From Conchocele bisecta (taxonomy: Eukaryota > Mollusca > Bivalvia > Lucinida > Thyasiridae), in assembly GCA_029237695.1 (NCBI GenBank), contig CM055279.1, positions 17,819,686-17,883,685 on the forward strand: a stretch of DNA of 64,000 bases, written 5' to 3'. The notes below the pieces were generated by a model, which searched no databases, was not told the origin of the DNA, and saw nothing but the letters and a program-made list of their open reading frames with translations. The position numbers and the translations under genes were made by a program. Shown one piece after another: positions 1 through 10,796 of the stretch; positions within the stretch are counted from its first letter, which is position 1, and each line of letters opens with the position of its first letter.

Positions 1-820
1 CGGAGAGAACATACTCCATAATTCTTCATTGACACCCATATGAAATGTGCATTTATTTATTAGTTTTCTTCAAAGTGAGACTAACGTTCCACATGAATCT
101 ATCTCATGCTTAGTTAATGTAATTTGTAGCAACACACATAAGAAAGAAATATATAATAAAATATAAACAAATCAAAATATAAGTGTATGTATTATATGTA
201 TGAAAAACTCAGATTCGAACTCACTACCTACGACATTGATATCCGTCCCTCTAACCCCTCGACTACATAAGAGTTGATGATAAATCTCAAAATCAATATT
301 GAAAAATAATACAGGCACGGGTATATTTACCTGTCTCACCTATTCTGTGTTTTGTTTATGACCGGTTTGTCTGTAAACAAGTAGCAGGTTATCGTCTGCG
401 GACTTTCTTTTTTTAAATCTAATTTTCTTGGTGTTCTTTTTGTCCAATTGCCTGCAAGTTTTTCTTAATACGATTTCCTGAGTACACTTGTATTTTTACT
501 TAGATGTACTACTGTCTGTTCCATGTTCTTGTGACATTTGGCCATTAAACACATTAAATCTAAAAAAAATATAAAAGTACGTACTATTTTCAAATCTAAC
601 ATTTTGTTTTCTTAAGTTAACTCATTTTCAAGCTACATCGCCAGGTTTTCGGAGTCAATTTCCAAAAATTTTTCGTTTCAAGTTTGATCCTTCAGGAATA
701 AAAAAACGAATAGTTTTGGAAATTGACTCCCCATGTAATTTTAAATTCCCATATGTTAATCGTTTTTTCGCAATAAAATCAATATTTAATGGAATTTCAT
801 CAAATTAATTTGTTTGGGGG
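1..820. repeat. Near-duplicate of 13521-14340 abutting assembly gap
   Basis: This segment matches 13521-14340 along its whole length. The differences are mostly one-base insertions or deletions, often in homopolymers. It contains a tRNA-like sequence and the left half of an H-family element, and it stops exactly at the N run. The pattern fits an unpolished contig end that was placed twice better than an old genomic duplication. Confidence 0.8.
203..275 (-). repeat. tRNA-derived SINE head or tRNA pseudogene
   Basis: Read on the minus strand it shows an A-box-like GGGGTTAGAGGG stretch and a B-box-like GAGTTCGAATCTG. They are spaced as in a tRNA, with a short complementary AACTC/GAGTT outer stem. 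No CCA end or clean anticodon stem is convincing, so this is a SINE head or decayed tRNA rather than a working tRNA gene. The second copy is at 13728-13800. Confidence 0.45.
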
Positions 821-1320
821 NNNNNNNNNNNNNNNNNNNNNNNNNNNNNNNNNNNNNNNNNNNNNNNNNNNNNNNNNNNNNNNNNNNNNNNNNNNNNNNN
901 NNNNNNNNNNNNNNNNNNNNNNNNNNNNNNNNNNNNNNNNNNNNNNNNNNNNNNNNNNNNNNNNNNNNNNNNNNNNNNNNNNNNNNNNNNNNNNNNNNNN
1001 NNNNNNNNNNNNNNNNNNNNNNNNNNNNNNNNNNNNNNNNNNNNNNNNNNNNNNNNNNNNNNNNNNNNNNNNNNNNNNNNNNNNNNNNNNNNNNNNNNNN
1101 NNNNNNNNNNNNNNNNNNNNNNNNNNNNNNNNNNNNNNNNNNNNNNNNNNNNNNNNNNNNNNNNNNNNNNNNNNNNNNNNNNNNNNNNNNNNNNNNNNNN
1201 NNNNNNNNNNNNNNNNNNNNNNNNNNNNNNNNNNNNNNNNNNNNNNNNNNNNNNNNNNNNNNNNNNNNNNNNNNNNNNNNNNNNNNNNNNNNNNNNNNNN
1301 NNNNNNNNNNNNNNNNNNNN
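821..1320. other. Assembly gap, 500 N
   Basis: Exactly 500 N, a conventional unknown-length scaffold gap. Confidence 0.99.
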
Positions 1321-1382
1321 TGCCTTTGTAAAATTCAGTATGTTTTGACAGTCCTCGTATGCATGTGTTTGTAATTGTTGTA

Positions 1383-1599
1383 TACAGTGGAACCTCTCTG
1401 AACCGGACACCCTGGGAAATCCCAGGGTGTCCGTTTAGAGGTGTTCCACTGTAAATCAGGCGTATGACGATTATGAAATGTATTTGCGTGCTTTGCAATC
1501 ATGAACATACATTAACACCTGAGACAAATTACCAAGAACGCCATCAAAATAGGATCACAGATGTTACATTGGTGTTCGGTTTAGAGAGGTTCCACCGTA
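1383..1599. mobile_element. Family A: pogo-like TIR MITE, copy 1
   Basis: Family A has ends of the form CAGTGGAACCTCTCTAAACC flanked by TA, as in pogo/Tigger-type elements. In this copy the left TIR is folded onto an inverted copy of itself (1383-1453). The unpaired TIR of the other end lies at 1572-1599, and the internal sequence is noncoding. Confidence 0.7.
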
Positions 1600-1892
1600 T
1601 AACCGACTACAGAAAATAAAATTCAGAGCTTTCACGACTATACGACTGTGCTGCGTTGAATATTTGTAAACATTAGTGCACTGTGTATAAGAAACAATGT
1701 ATGCATAGAACATGGTGGTGCACAGTTGTAAAAAAATAATTATATATTTCATTGTATTTCGCACATAATTTTCATGACTCGCCTGAAACAAATTGAGATG
1801 GTAAAACAATGCTTCTACTTAAATGTTGATACGTGTAATTTGCAGTCCATCAAATTAAATATACTATGTGAAGTATCGGAGACACATTGGCG

Positions 1893-2406
1893 TTAGAGGT
1901 ACATGCCCACTCAGTATAACACAAAATGTTCTTTATAGGAATTACATAAAGTGTATAACTGTGTCACTATTCCACCAGTTCTAAAGTTAATACTGCCCGA
2001 TATACTCATATAATCATTTAGTAACATTTATTTTACTGATAGTGATGCGCGGTGGTATCAGGCTGTTTTCATATGCAAATGAGGCATACTATTTTTTAAT
2101 TATTCATATTAATTAAATGTGTCACCAGAAAAGAAAATATTTTCTACAGATTATAAAGTACGATAATTGCACATCAAAACATAAATACAGAGGAGAAATT
2201 GTAATGTCAGTTAACATTTTAAGGAAACACGGTTATCGCCCCTGATGTCAGTCTGGAAATTTACATCTGATGATGAAATGTATAGTAATGCCAATCAATA
2301 TGTGGGTGATGGTGAATGAATGCTTATTTTGCCAGGAAATGTCTCTGACAGATGATGTCTATTGTATAAGAACATCACGTGACTACTGATGGGCACGTAC
2401 CTTTAA
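1893..2406. mobile_element. Family M: TTAA-flanked TIR element, copy 1
   Basis: Family M ends are AAAGGTGCATGCCCACTCAGT and its inverse, bordered by TTAA. The internal sequence is noncoding and matches 9022-9560, 27795-28045, 49141-49614 and 49729-50250. A TTAA target suggests mobilisation by a piggyBac-type or similar transposase, which is inferred. Confidence 0.65.
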
Positions 2407-2445
2407 CATTGACATTGAACTCCTAAGATAAACACTGCTCTGCAT

Positions 2446-2681
2446 GGGGCCGTTTCACTAAACTTCCTACGACTAAAATGTTCGTAAGTGCAAATTTAGG
2501 ATCGTCTGGAAATTTCAATTGATGGATTTACATGTATTGAGCATAGGCTGCATATGCAGCCTATGCTCAATAAATGTAACTCCAATAATTGTTTATAAAG
2601 AAAACATTGTTAATGTGAAATCTACAGACAATCATAAATTTTTCACTTACGAAGATTTTAGTCGTAAGAAGTTTAGTGAAA
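2446..2681. mobile_element. Family F: hairpin MITE, copy 1
   Basis: Family F ends are GGGGCCGTTTCACTAAACTTC with its inverse. The centre is a perfect dyad, AGCATAGGCTGCATATGCAGCC. There is no coding capacity. At least nine copies lie in the window. Confidence 0.7.
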
Positions 2682-3434
2682 GATTATGGCAAGATTAGCG
2701 CAAATGGTTGTGCATACATTATATGACTCGTGTGTTGATATTATTTTAGGACCGTACGTCTCCAACTTCATGCCTGTCGCACACTCTCTCGTAATATACT
2801 AGTCTATATCACACACATAGAGATAGTTAATATATATTTTGTCGTTGTGTGTTTCAGCCGTAAAACGCAGGAGCGCGGACCAAGGTTCAAAAGCCGCTTA
2901 ACTCCGACAGCGGATCTTTTTCCGAGAGCTATTCATCTTCATAAGACAGAAATTCATACGCGGACAACAACAATCAGTATACTATTCCATGATCACACTT
3001 TTACTGCGACTGAAGGAATGAGCTTGTGTCCAGTATAACCAGTAATGCCTTTACGAACAACCGCATGTTCGGACTCCATGACTGGAGAATTGCGGCTTGC
3101 AACATGTGTGTGCAATATAACTTCTGATGCAGCGTACGCATGCGCGCCACTCTTGCCCTGTGCCCATGGTTGCACATCGTTCCTGCGTTTCCACTCGGTA
3201 TGTTGAACCAAAATCAAACACGTCTCGAAATTGAGATATACAGAGACGTGGCAAGTATTGTCATCTAATTTTTGAGATGCATACCCGGTAAAATAATTAA
3301 TTACTTAGTTCAGCAAATCATGTGTTTTCACAGTGTATATTCAAACATACCAACCAGTATATGTATCCGTGTATTACTTTAAGGCATTTTGTCGCAGATT
3401 ATGGATCATATAATCAAAATCAAATAGTATAATT
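2682..3434. other. No gene recognised
   Basis: I see only short chance ORFs. Bases 3290-3434 resemble 3870-4000, so family N at 3435-3815 may have inserted in or between duplicated sequence. Confidence 0.4.
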
Positions 3435-3815
3435 CAGGGCTCCAGATAAGCTGCTTATTGGCGTAAATACCCAATTAAAATTGCCAAACCCCAATTGTAT
3501 CAGAAGTAGCGAGTATCAAAAAACAATAACAAACTTGTTGTACCTTTATTATGCTACAGAAAACAATAACCAGAACACAAATATAGCATATTTGTCTTAT
3601 TTTCCATGAAAACACATATTGGTATTTCATTAGAATTGTAATGAAATGCCAAGACATGTTTTTATTTCGAAGCAAACTATTCAATAATTGCTGTCTGTTG
3701 ATGTGTAAACAGTAGTGTGATTTTATTTTACCCAATTAAAATATTGAAATACCCAATTGCTTCAGATATAATGGAGTGAAAATAATCAATTACTAATTCG
3801 TTATCTGGAGTCCTG
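3435..3815. mobile_element. Family N: CAGGGCTCCAGATAA TIR element, copy 1
   Basis: The ends are CAGGGCTCCAGATAA and TTATCTGGAGTCCTG, resembling hAT termini, though I could not confirm an 8-bp target duplication. An internal inverted repeat (about 3606-3665) is shared with the copy at 16807-17336. It carries a single copy of a 33-bp word that is amplified five-fold in that second copy. Confidence 0.6.
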
Positions 3816-4165
3816 TGACTTTACATGTCTCATTGGCGAGATGTATGCCCAGCGCCGACACCATATTACTCAGTTTAGCAAATCATGTGTTTTAAAAGTG
3901 CATACACAAACAGACATGTACTATACATTCACTATATATATCCTTTTAAAGGCACTGTCTCGCACTGTCTCGCAGATGACGCCTCGGATATTCACGATCC
4001 AATAATGCTATTTCATGCTAAGCCTCGGCAATATCTCGTCCGACAGTATATATAGCTTAAATTACCTATTTGCATGCTGGGACATTTGTGGGCTATCAAT
4101 AGTTAAAAATACTAGACGACAATTCATTGAATTTTCATTTATTTCTCCCTATAAATGTCATGAAT

Positions 4166-4232
4166 ATGTCTTGGAATTTCATTATAATTGAATATGTAGG
4201 ACGTAATTCTAATGAAATTCCAAGACATATTT
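4166..4232. repeat. Inverted repeat related to family N core
   Basis: The words CTTGGAATTTCATTA and TAATGAAATTCCAAG pair here. The same stem is in both family N copies. Confidence 0.5.
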
Positions 4233-4470
4233 ACAGAGGAAATAAGAAACATACACGTAATTTGTTGGATGTTATTTTCACAGTTAGCATGCAAAGAGTT
4301 AAAGGCATTGTCCCGCATATGATGTTTGAGATACTGAATAGTGTAATTATTCATTATCATCTACATTTGTTTAGTAAACACCATTCTTATCAGGCGACCC
4401 ATGGGTCAAGCAGGGTTCAGAAATCTACAATCGTGCTTCTTACTAATAAATTTGTTTTTCGGCGTATATT

Positions 4471-4685
4471 TGTGGCTGAAACTGGAGAAATGTGGCTTAT
4501 GGGTTTTGCGACCAATGTAGATCCAGATCTGGATCTGCATTGTTCGTCATTCCGTCAATGGAACATCCGCATATGCTTCCAGCAATCAATATATATCGTT
4601 ATCAGGCTACAGGAGGGCTCTATTTGAACAGGAGCTACTCTGGCCATAAATACCATAAGCTCCATTTCTCCAGTCACAGCCACAT
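4471..4685. mobile_element. Family L: GTGGCTGTGACTGGAGAAAT MITE, copy 1
   Basis: Family L is a roughly 220-bp element with ends GTGGCTGTGACTGGAGAAAT and its inverse ATTTCTCCAGTCACAGCCAC. It has an internal GATCCAGATC-rich dyad region. A long forward ORF across it is a chance reading frame. Confidence 0.65.
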
Positions 4686-4920
4686 CTGAGATTCAGTGAC
4701 TACATTTATGAATAATTCCAGTACAAACATATTTACACAATTCCCTAACATTTGATTGGCCCGTAGCAAGTCTCTGTCAAAAATTTATATCCCAGTAAAC
4801 TCCCACGCCGAACTACTTTCCACTGGTGCGCTGTCAGTGCTGTCAATGTAAACAAATGGCTGCCGTCTGTCAAAATAAACACATTTTCTTCATGAATTTA
4901 TGTTAAATGCTGGATTATAA

Positions 4921-5072
4921 GGAATGAATGGCCTTTTTGTGGAATTTATCGCGGATATAAACTTGGAAAAGTCGCGAGAATACTGGACGAAGGCCGGAAG
5001 GCCTTCGTCCAGTATTCCCGCGACTTTTCCAAGTTTATACCCCGATGAATTCACAAAAAGGCCATTCATTCC
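4921..5072. repeat. Long-arm foldback, GAATGAATGGCC type
   Basis: The two arms of about 70 bp are nearly perfect complements around a short loop at about 4996. A related foldback is at 20374-20501. Both are preceded by the same roughly 105-bp sequence (4715-4820 and 19797-19903), so foldback plus flank form one element. Confidence 0.75.
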
Positions 5073-5217
5073 TATAATTGATGCGTACAGAATAGATGTA
5101 GGTGCTAATATTGATTCGCCGCCACATTGTTATCACTTGCTCGTTGAATAAACGTGATACTGCTTATAGGAAACTCATTTTCAATTATGTTATCAAACGG
5201 GCATATCAGGATTCATT

Positions 5218-5491
5218 CAAAAGATACTATAAAAAAATAAAAAACGCGTGTTCATCATGGCCCCTTGTAAAGTGGTTTTAATTGAAGATATATGACGATA
5301 CTAGGACAGCTGGGTTGTTTCAATTTTCACCGATATCGGTACATAAGTAACATATTGTCTATCTTGTTGAACGCACCAAGATAGTAAATCCGATATGTAT
5401 GTATGTATGTGAACATATATCTTCAATAAAACCACTTTACACGGGGCCATGATGAACACGTTTTCATTTTTTATAGTATTTTTTTTCCAAA
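5218..5491. mobile_element. TIR element with arms of about 70 bp
   Basis: The ends AAGATACTATAAAAAA and the inverse TTTTTTATAGTATTT continue inward as complementary arms through GTTCATCATGGCCCC and CCACTTTAC words. The unpaired centre is about 130 bp. Only one copy is in the window. Confidence 0.6.
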
Positions 5492-5883
5492 AATCCAGAT
5501 ATGCCCCTTTAAACATTACCACCCTATAATTAGACCGTAATTACCTTGTACCTTGTTCAGAAGAGGAACTCTATAAGATAGTAATCTTTCGTTCCAATCC
5601 TCGTACTCTACTTGTATACACAAAATTGATGTAAATTATAATTTAATAAAATCTGTTTATACCAACATTAGCACGCTGGGTTAAATGTAAAATTAAACAT
5701 TATTTCAAATAAAACTTTATTTATTTTACTACGATTATAAACAAGCGAGAGAGAACTTGTACATATGCTGTCGTTGGCTTCGATCAGGGCATACGGGTGG
5801 TCCTTATTACGGAGGAAACTGGTGTACCCGACTGAAACCCACTTGTCCGATATGCTGACCACCATACCATCTCACATAAATGC

Positions 5884-6140
5884 ATGAACCGGAGTGTGTT
5901 TCCTTGTAAATTTCAGCCCGAGACATCCATCGTCATATATATAATGCAAAAAGTGCAGATCCAGATGAGCCGGCTCGCAACGAGCCGTCTCATCAGGATC
6001 TGCACTTTTTTAGCATTTTCGCAGACATTTTGTTTGATCTCTTATACATGTACGAACCGGAGTGTGTTTCCTTGATATTTCATCTGAAGCCTCCATCGTC
6101 ATATCTATAACCCTTTCGCAGACATTTTCAGATCTCTTAT
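5884..6140 (+). repeat. Tandem duplication interrupted by an E-type hairpin
   Basis: The words GAACCGGAGTGTGTTTCC and CATCGTCATAT occur at 5886-5935 and again at 6053-6105. A family E hairpin core (5946-6014) sits at the end of the first unit. Confidence 0.6.
5946..6014. repeat. Family E hairpin core, solo
   Basis: A solo copy of the GTGCAGATCCAGATGAGCC hairpin core that is the centre of the TTAA-flanked family E elements (see 8657-8905). Confidence 0.6.
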
Positions 6141-6144
6141 AAAA

Positions 6145-6359
6145 ATGTGGCTGTGACTGGAGAATGGGAGCTTATGGGTTATGCGGCCAGAGTAACTCGA
6201 GATCAGTCTGCACATCAGCACAGTCTGAACATTCAGTCAATAAAACACCCGTACTATTTCTAATTTATAGTTTCGATCCTTATCAGGCTTCAGGAGTGCG
6301 CGAAAAGATCAGAAGTTTGCATATCCACAAATGTCATTTCTTCAGTTACTACCACAAAT
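6145..6359. mobile_element. Family L, copy 2
   Basis: Starts ATGTGGCTGTGACTGG and ends with a diverged inverse. The internal sequence is alignable by eye to copy 1. Confidence 0.55.
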
Positions 6360-6466
6360 AAGAGATTTCACGAAACAACTGCGAAACGGCTACAAATATG
6401 ATATTGTATTGGTAAACGATAGTGCATAGTCGATCCTGGCTCTGGTATGTCAACCCTTGACGCATC

Positions 6467-6675
6467 GACGTTTTTCGCCGATATTTATTTCCAAAATAGC
6501 AATATTTTCCGGCAATGATGTTGAAAATAGCACAAATTACAAATTATAAAGCTCATGCGGAATTCCGCATTGAGCTTTGAAATATATGTTAACTTCCGAC
6601 GGCATTTATGCGTAAAATATGTACGATTTTACATAGTCGAGTTCGGCTCGGGTACCCTTATTTTGCCGATATTAA
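6467..6675. repeat. Family X palindrome, copy 1
   Basis: Family X shows outer TTCGCCGATATTTATTT words and an inner inverted repeat around a GCTCATGCGGAATTCCGCAT dyad. Relatives are at 12197-12321, 15282-15476 and 20755-20870. Confidence 0.5.
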
Positions 6676-6858
6676 TTTACAGTAACATCAGGTCACCGGG
6701 ATTACAAACTTATTTAGGCCACATTCAGATCACGGTTCGTCCACATGTATCCATCGTACATACGGACGGACGTGATCTGTGTTATCACATCCTCATGTCC
6801 ATACATAGTAATTGTGACGTGTACATGCAGCTTACACAGTTATTTACCATAATTGTGG

Positions 6859-7080
6859 ATGTGGCTGGAGAAATGGGGTTTATCGGATTTGTTGCCAGTG
6901 TAGCTCCTGATCAAATAGCACACCATAGCACGATATATATTGCTTGATAGAAGCATGACATGTGGTTCTTTGATCGAATGGCGAACAGTGCAGATCCTGA
7001 TCATACTGTGCGGATGCACAGTCTGATTAGGATCTACACTGGTCGCATAGCCCATAAGCCCCATTTTCTCTTGTCACATG
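6859..7080. mobile_element. Family L, copy 3
   Basis: Starts ATGTGGCTGGAGAAATGG and ends in the inverse at 7080. The CAGATCCTGATCATACTG internal word is shared with the other copies. Confidence 0.55.
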
Positions 7081-7429
7081 CATCATTATGCTCGTGCCCA
7101 ACACCATGCAGTTTGCTTGGTCGAGTCTGAGCTATGCAAATTTCTTATGTAAGTCGTCCTGTGTGACGGGTTAGACTAGTGTATGCAATTTTCGACATTA
7201 TCGAATGTGGAAAACCTTCCGAAATAATTAATGATTTGATATAGCTGCAGTATATTTTGTAAATGACGTCAAAGGTTGACTAATGTTTCAGAATTTTTCG
7301 TCAAAATTCAATGTCATTTACGGATACTATGGCATTCATTTCGGAGACAATATTTCCGAAATATGGATGTGCAATATTACAGTCAGAGTAATATGTGTAA
7401 ATTATATGAACGTATTTATTTACATCAAT

Positions 7430-7644
7430 CTAAACTTCGTACGACTAAAATGTTCGTAAGTGCAAACTTATGATAGTCTGTAAATTTCACATTAATAATG
7501 TTTTCTTGTAAACAATTATTATATTTACACATATTGAGCATAGGCTGCATATGCAGCCTATGCTCAATAAATGTAAATACATCAATTGAAAGTTTCAGAC
7601 GATCCTAAATTGTCACTTACAAACATTTTAGTCGTACGAAATTG
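7430..7644. mobile_element. Family F, copy 2
   Basis: It has the same arms as copy 1, but the extreme GGGGCCGTTTCA ends are missing. It lies directly downstream of the secreted-protein gene's stop codon. Confidence 0.6.
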
Positions 7645-7704
7645 ATGGCCCCTTGATGGCCCAGGTATTCCGTCGGCCGCCTAATCACCATCCTGTGCGC
7701 CACC

Positions 7705-8163
7705 CTAACCCGCCTTGCTTACTTTCCTGCCATGTGAGCGAGATGACGAACTACTGGAGCTACTCGAGCCTCTAGTATTTTTACCAGGCTTTCTACGGCC
7801 TTTCTTAGCATCTTTCTTGTCTCCCTCTTTCTTCTTATCTGGTTTCCATTTGTGTGAACCTGGTGACGAACTGCTGGAGTGTCCCGAGCGGCTGGAGCCG
7901 CTGTGGCGTCTAAGTTGTCCGTAAGTTCTTTTACGACCCGTCTCAGCATCTTCAACGTCTTCCTTTCCCTCGTTAGCTGGATTCCTATCAGCCGGTTCAA
8001 CATCATCTTCATCCTCATCCACACCAGGTGTCTCTCCATCAGTGGCTGGGTTCTCATTTGCCGATCTTGGGACTCTACCGCCACGCAGTCTATTCCCTTT
8101 TGGCATTCCGCTGACGGCGGCGATCGCTATACACAACACGAGTAGACACCATACCGCCTTCAT
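7705..8163 (-). CDS. Small secreted acidic, Lys- and Ser-rich protein
   Basis: The frame encodes 152 residues. A hydrophobic signal peptide (residues 1-19, cut near AVSG/M) is followed by a possible processing site GGRVPR (28-33). Next come an acidic D/E segment (44-74), a GRKR tract (76-79), a Lys-rich stretch (107-125) and two Ser runs (95-100, 133-141). There is no cysteine after the signal peptide. An acceptor-like TATTACAG sits seven bases before the ATG, so the frame probably starts in exon 2. The GTAAGC inside codons 148-149 could be a donor, leaving the C-terminus uncertain. The composition fits an extracellular matrix, biomineralisation or prohormone-type protein, but I recognise no family. 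The leader is duplicated at 8277-8357. Confidence 0.6.
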   Translation of the reverse strand: MKAVWCLLVLCIAIAAVSGMPKGNRLRGGRVPRSANENPATDGETPGVDEDEDDVEPADRNPANEGKEDVEDAETGRKRTYGQLRRHSGSSRSGHSSSSSPGSHKWKPDKKKEGDKKDAKKGRRKPGKNTRGSSSSSSSSSRSHGRKVSKAG

Positions 8164-8276
8164 GTTCTATCTGTAATATATCAACAATAACACAGTAAAT
8201 CTTCGTCATAGCGAACCGTACATATCCAAGGAACTTCGTTGCGAACAGTAACTCTTCCCGGAGTAGATTCCAAGAG

Positions 8277-8357
8277 TTACTGTTCACAATTATACGGGAC
8301 TCTGCTAACAGCCGTGATTGCAATCCCAAACATGAATAGACGCCATGCCGCATTCAT
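8277..8357 (-). pseudogene. Duplicate leader exon of the secreted-protein gene
   Basis: ATG opens a 26-codon frame, MNAAWRLFMFGIAITAVS, closely matching the signal peptide of 7705-8163. The same TATTACAG acceptor and ATAGAA leader bases precede it. The frame then stops at TAA inside a short hairpin (8244-8290). It could be an alternative first coding exon or a dead tandem copy. Confidence 0.55.
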
Positions 8358-8436
8358 CTTCTATCTGTAATACATCAACACTAATACAGTAAATCCCCGT
8401 TATAACGGACCCTAAATTTCCACGAAAACATGGGTA

Positions 8437-8989
8437 AATTTTAGAATTTCAGAAGTACTGGACCGATTTTCAAAATTTAACTTTTGTTTTCTTAGTTAGA
8501 TCATTTCCAAGCTATCTAGCTAGGTTTCGGAAGCACTTTCCAAAATATTTCGTTTGTTTTACTCCTCCCACAGCTCCTCTAGCTCCTTTTCTCCCATGTT
8601 AAATTCCCATTTGACAAAATTTCACGAAATAAAAAGAAGCTAATTCTTAAATTTTCCTTCAACCCTTTGAACCCGAAAGCCCGCTATAGCGGTTTATGCA
8701 AACAGTGCAGATCCAGATGAGCAGGCTCGTAACGAGCCGTCTCATCGTGATCTGCACTTTTTGCAAGTACTTTTCATATTTCTTAGAACAAAAACACCCC
8801 CTTTTCATAAATGGACGAATCTGAAAATAATTTTGTGACCATTGGATTGGTAGGAACATTAGCATATCACAGTCCATCCCAGTTCCTTAGGGTTGAAAGG
8901 GTTAATTTAGTATTTTCTAAAAAAAAATACTGTTTTTGCATTGTTTGTGTAGCCGTACAATTTGGGCAGGTTTCGTGAAACAGACAGTA
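8437..8989. mobile_element. Family H MITE copy 1, interrupted by family E
   Basis: Family H ends are CTACTGTCTGTTTCACGAAA with its inverse, and its arms include TCCCCATGTTAAATCCCCAT. Here the left terminus is missing, and a family E element (8657-8905) interrupts the right arm. Confidence 0.6.
8657..8905. mobile_element. Family E: TTAA-flanked piggyBac-like MITE, copy 1
   Basis: Family E is bounded by TTAACCCTTT and AAAGGGTTAA, the CCCTTT/TTAA arrangement typical of piggyBac-type ends. A GTGCAGATCCAGATGAG hairpin lies near the left end and an unpaired AT-rich tail on the right. It has no coding capacity. Confidence 0.65.
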
Positions 8990-9021
8990 AGTATATTATT
9001 AAATGTGTGTTCATTTCTAAT

Positions 9022-9560
9022 AGGTACAAACTTGTCTTTAAATATGGAAATTATATGAGTGTATAATTGTGTAACTATTCAGCCAGTTTTAAAAATTACG
9101 AGTGCCCGCTGCAGAGATATACCAATTTAGTAATCTTTAATTCAATAATAGAGACTCGCGGAGGTATCAGGCTATTTTTAAATGCAAATGATGCAGGATA
9201 TTTTTAAGTTATTTATGTCAAATAAATTCGTCACCTGAATAAATATATTTATTGACATATCATACAGTATGACCATTGCCCATTAAATAATAAATAAATG
9301 GAATAAACAGTTGTTTCCGGTATCATTTTAATGAAACACGGTTATTGCCCCTGATATCAAAGCAATTCGTGCTTGATATAACAAGTACATTGTACAGTGG
9401 GGTCAGCGTGTAAGTGCACACACGAACGAACACGACAGGTTGGAACCAACCTGTCGTGTTCGTTCGTGTGTGCACTTACACGCTGACCCTACTGTATAAT
9501 ACTGTCAATTAGCACGTCTGGTAATGGTAAATCAATGTTCATTTTGCCCGAAAAAAATGC
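9022..9560. mobile_element. Family M copy 2, degenerate, interrupted by family D
   Basis: The internal sequence aligns with 1893-2406, but the ends are eroded. A family D hairpin (9393-9496) sits in it. Confidence 0.55.
9393..9496. mobile_element. Family D: perfect hairpin MITE with TA ends, copy 1
   Basis: TA-CAGTGGGGTCAGCGTGTAAG runs into a perfect-arm palindrome through CACGACAGGTTGG to a centre near 9444. It is about 104 bp. The TA borders suggest a Tc1/mariner or pogo target, which is inferred. Confidence 0.75.
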
Positions 9561-10283
9561 CATATCTAAAGAATAAACGAAAACATATGTCTCTCTATAT
9601 TATAACCCAGAATCTGCGACAATCATGCACGTTTTTCACAGTTTTCATTGCAAAATAATATATCATAATTTTATTGCGGCTAGTTTCGTGAATACTTTTG
9701 CATCCGATAGACTAATTAAGTAAATCAGAAATTATTTTGCTAAACTTTTATCAAAACTTAATAAAATAAATCATAGACATAGACTTGTTACCCATCGTGA
9801 GACAGATTCGTATAAGCCACTTGCTTTCTTCTGAATCCCATTCATATTACCTTGAGTTTTGCTCGTGATTTACATCATGTACAATGATGTACATACAATG
9901 TATCATGCAACAATAATATGAATAAACTATGTTTATACTAAAATACATCACTGGAATACCGTACCTCAGTAATAAGTTTAACCTTTTAAATAAAAATAAA
10001 GTTGCCAAAAATATACGGCCAAACAGGATTACAATAAAATAATCGTCTTCATTGAAGTTAATAAATTTAACATGCTTACCGATATCTGTTACTAGTCCAG
10101 CGAACAAAACACTTTAATATCTTATACAATCAAGTAAGCTTCTCTCAACTATTTCTTCTTTGAATCTATTTTCTCGTACGCATAAATTCGGGTTTCCCGC
10201 AAGTAGGTTAACGTACGAGTGTTTTTGAGTGAGACACCGGAACCTTATTTATACCATACACCGGTTGCGGATGGCGAGTTTCC
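9561..10283. other. No gene recognised
   Basis: AT-rich sequence with short chance ORFs only. I find no repeat family member. Confidence 0.4.
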
Positions 10284-10509
10284 GCTATTATATCGGTTTA
10301 TGCAAACAATGCAGATCCAGATGAGCCGGCTCGTAACGAGCCGTCTCATCAGGATCTGCACTGTTTGTAAGTAATTTTCATATTTTTGAGAACAACAAAT
10401 AACCCCTTTTTATGAATGGAATAGTCTGAAAATCATTTTGCGATGGTTGCATTGGTTGCAAAATTAACATATCGCAGCCCATTAAGTTACTTAGGGGTGA
10501 AAGGGTTAA
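10284..10509. mobile_element. Family E, copy 2
   Basis: Hairpin core and right terminus GGGGTGAAAGGGTTAA are clear. The left terminus is diverged. Confidence 0.55.
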
Positions 10510-10589
10510 TGAATACATACATGTTTTTTTAGGTCATGGCCATTGATGAAGGTGTATTATTCACTGCGACTGAATAGTACATCGTATAT

Positions 10590-10724
10590 GTGGTCGTGAT
10601 TGGAGAAATGTGGCGTATGTTACATGTATATGTGACCCGTGTAGCTCCTGATCATATAGCCCGATTGCTAGAAGCATGGCGGGTGTTTCATTGACGAAAT
10701 TGTGAAGAGTGCAGATTCTGAACA
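10590..10724. mobile_element. Family L, copy 4, partial
   Basis: A diverged left end (GTGGTCGTGATTGGAGAAAT) and family-specific internal words. The right end is missing. Confidence 0.45.
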
Positions 10725-10796
10725 GGTCATTTTTAACTGACATTATACACGTAGGCAATCATACCGAACAGAGAGAAGAACACTGATGTGATTTTT

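Noticed and set aside
789..1498. ORFs of 180-232 codons across the gap
   Set aside because: They consist of N translated as X.
4127..4627. 166-codon plus-strand ORF
   Set aside because: It spans a palindrome and the start of a family L element, with no conserved motif.
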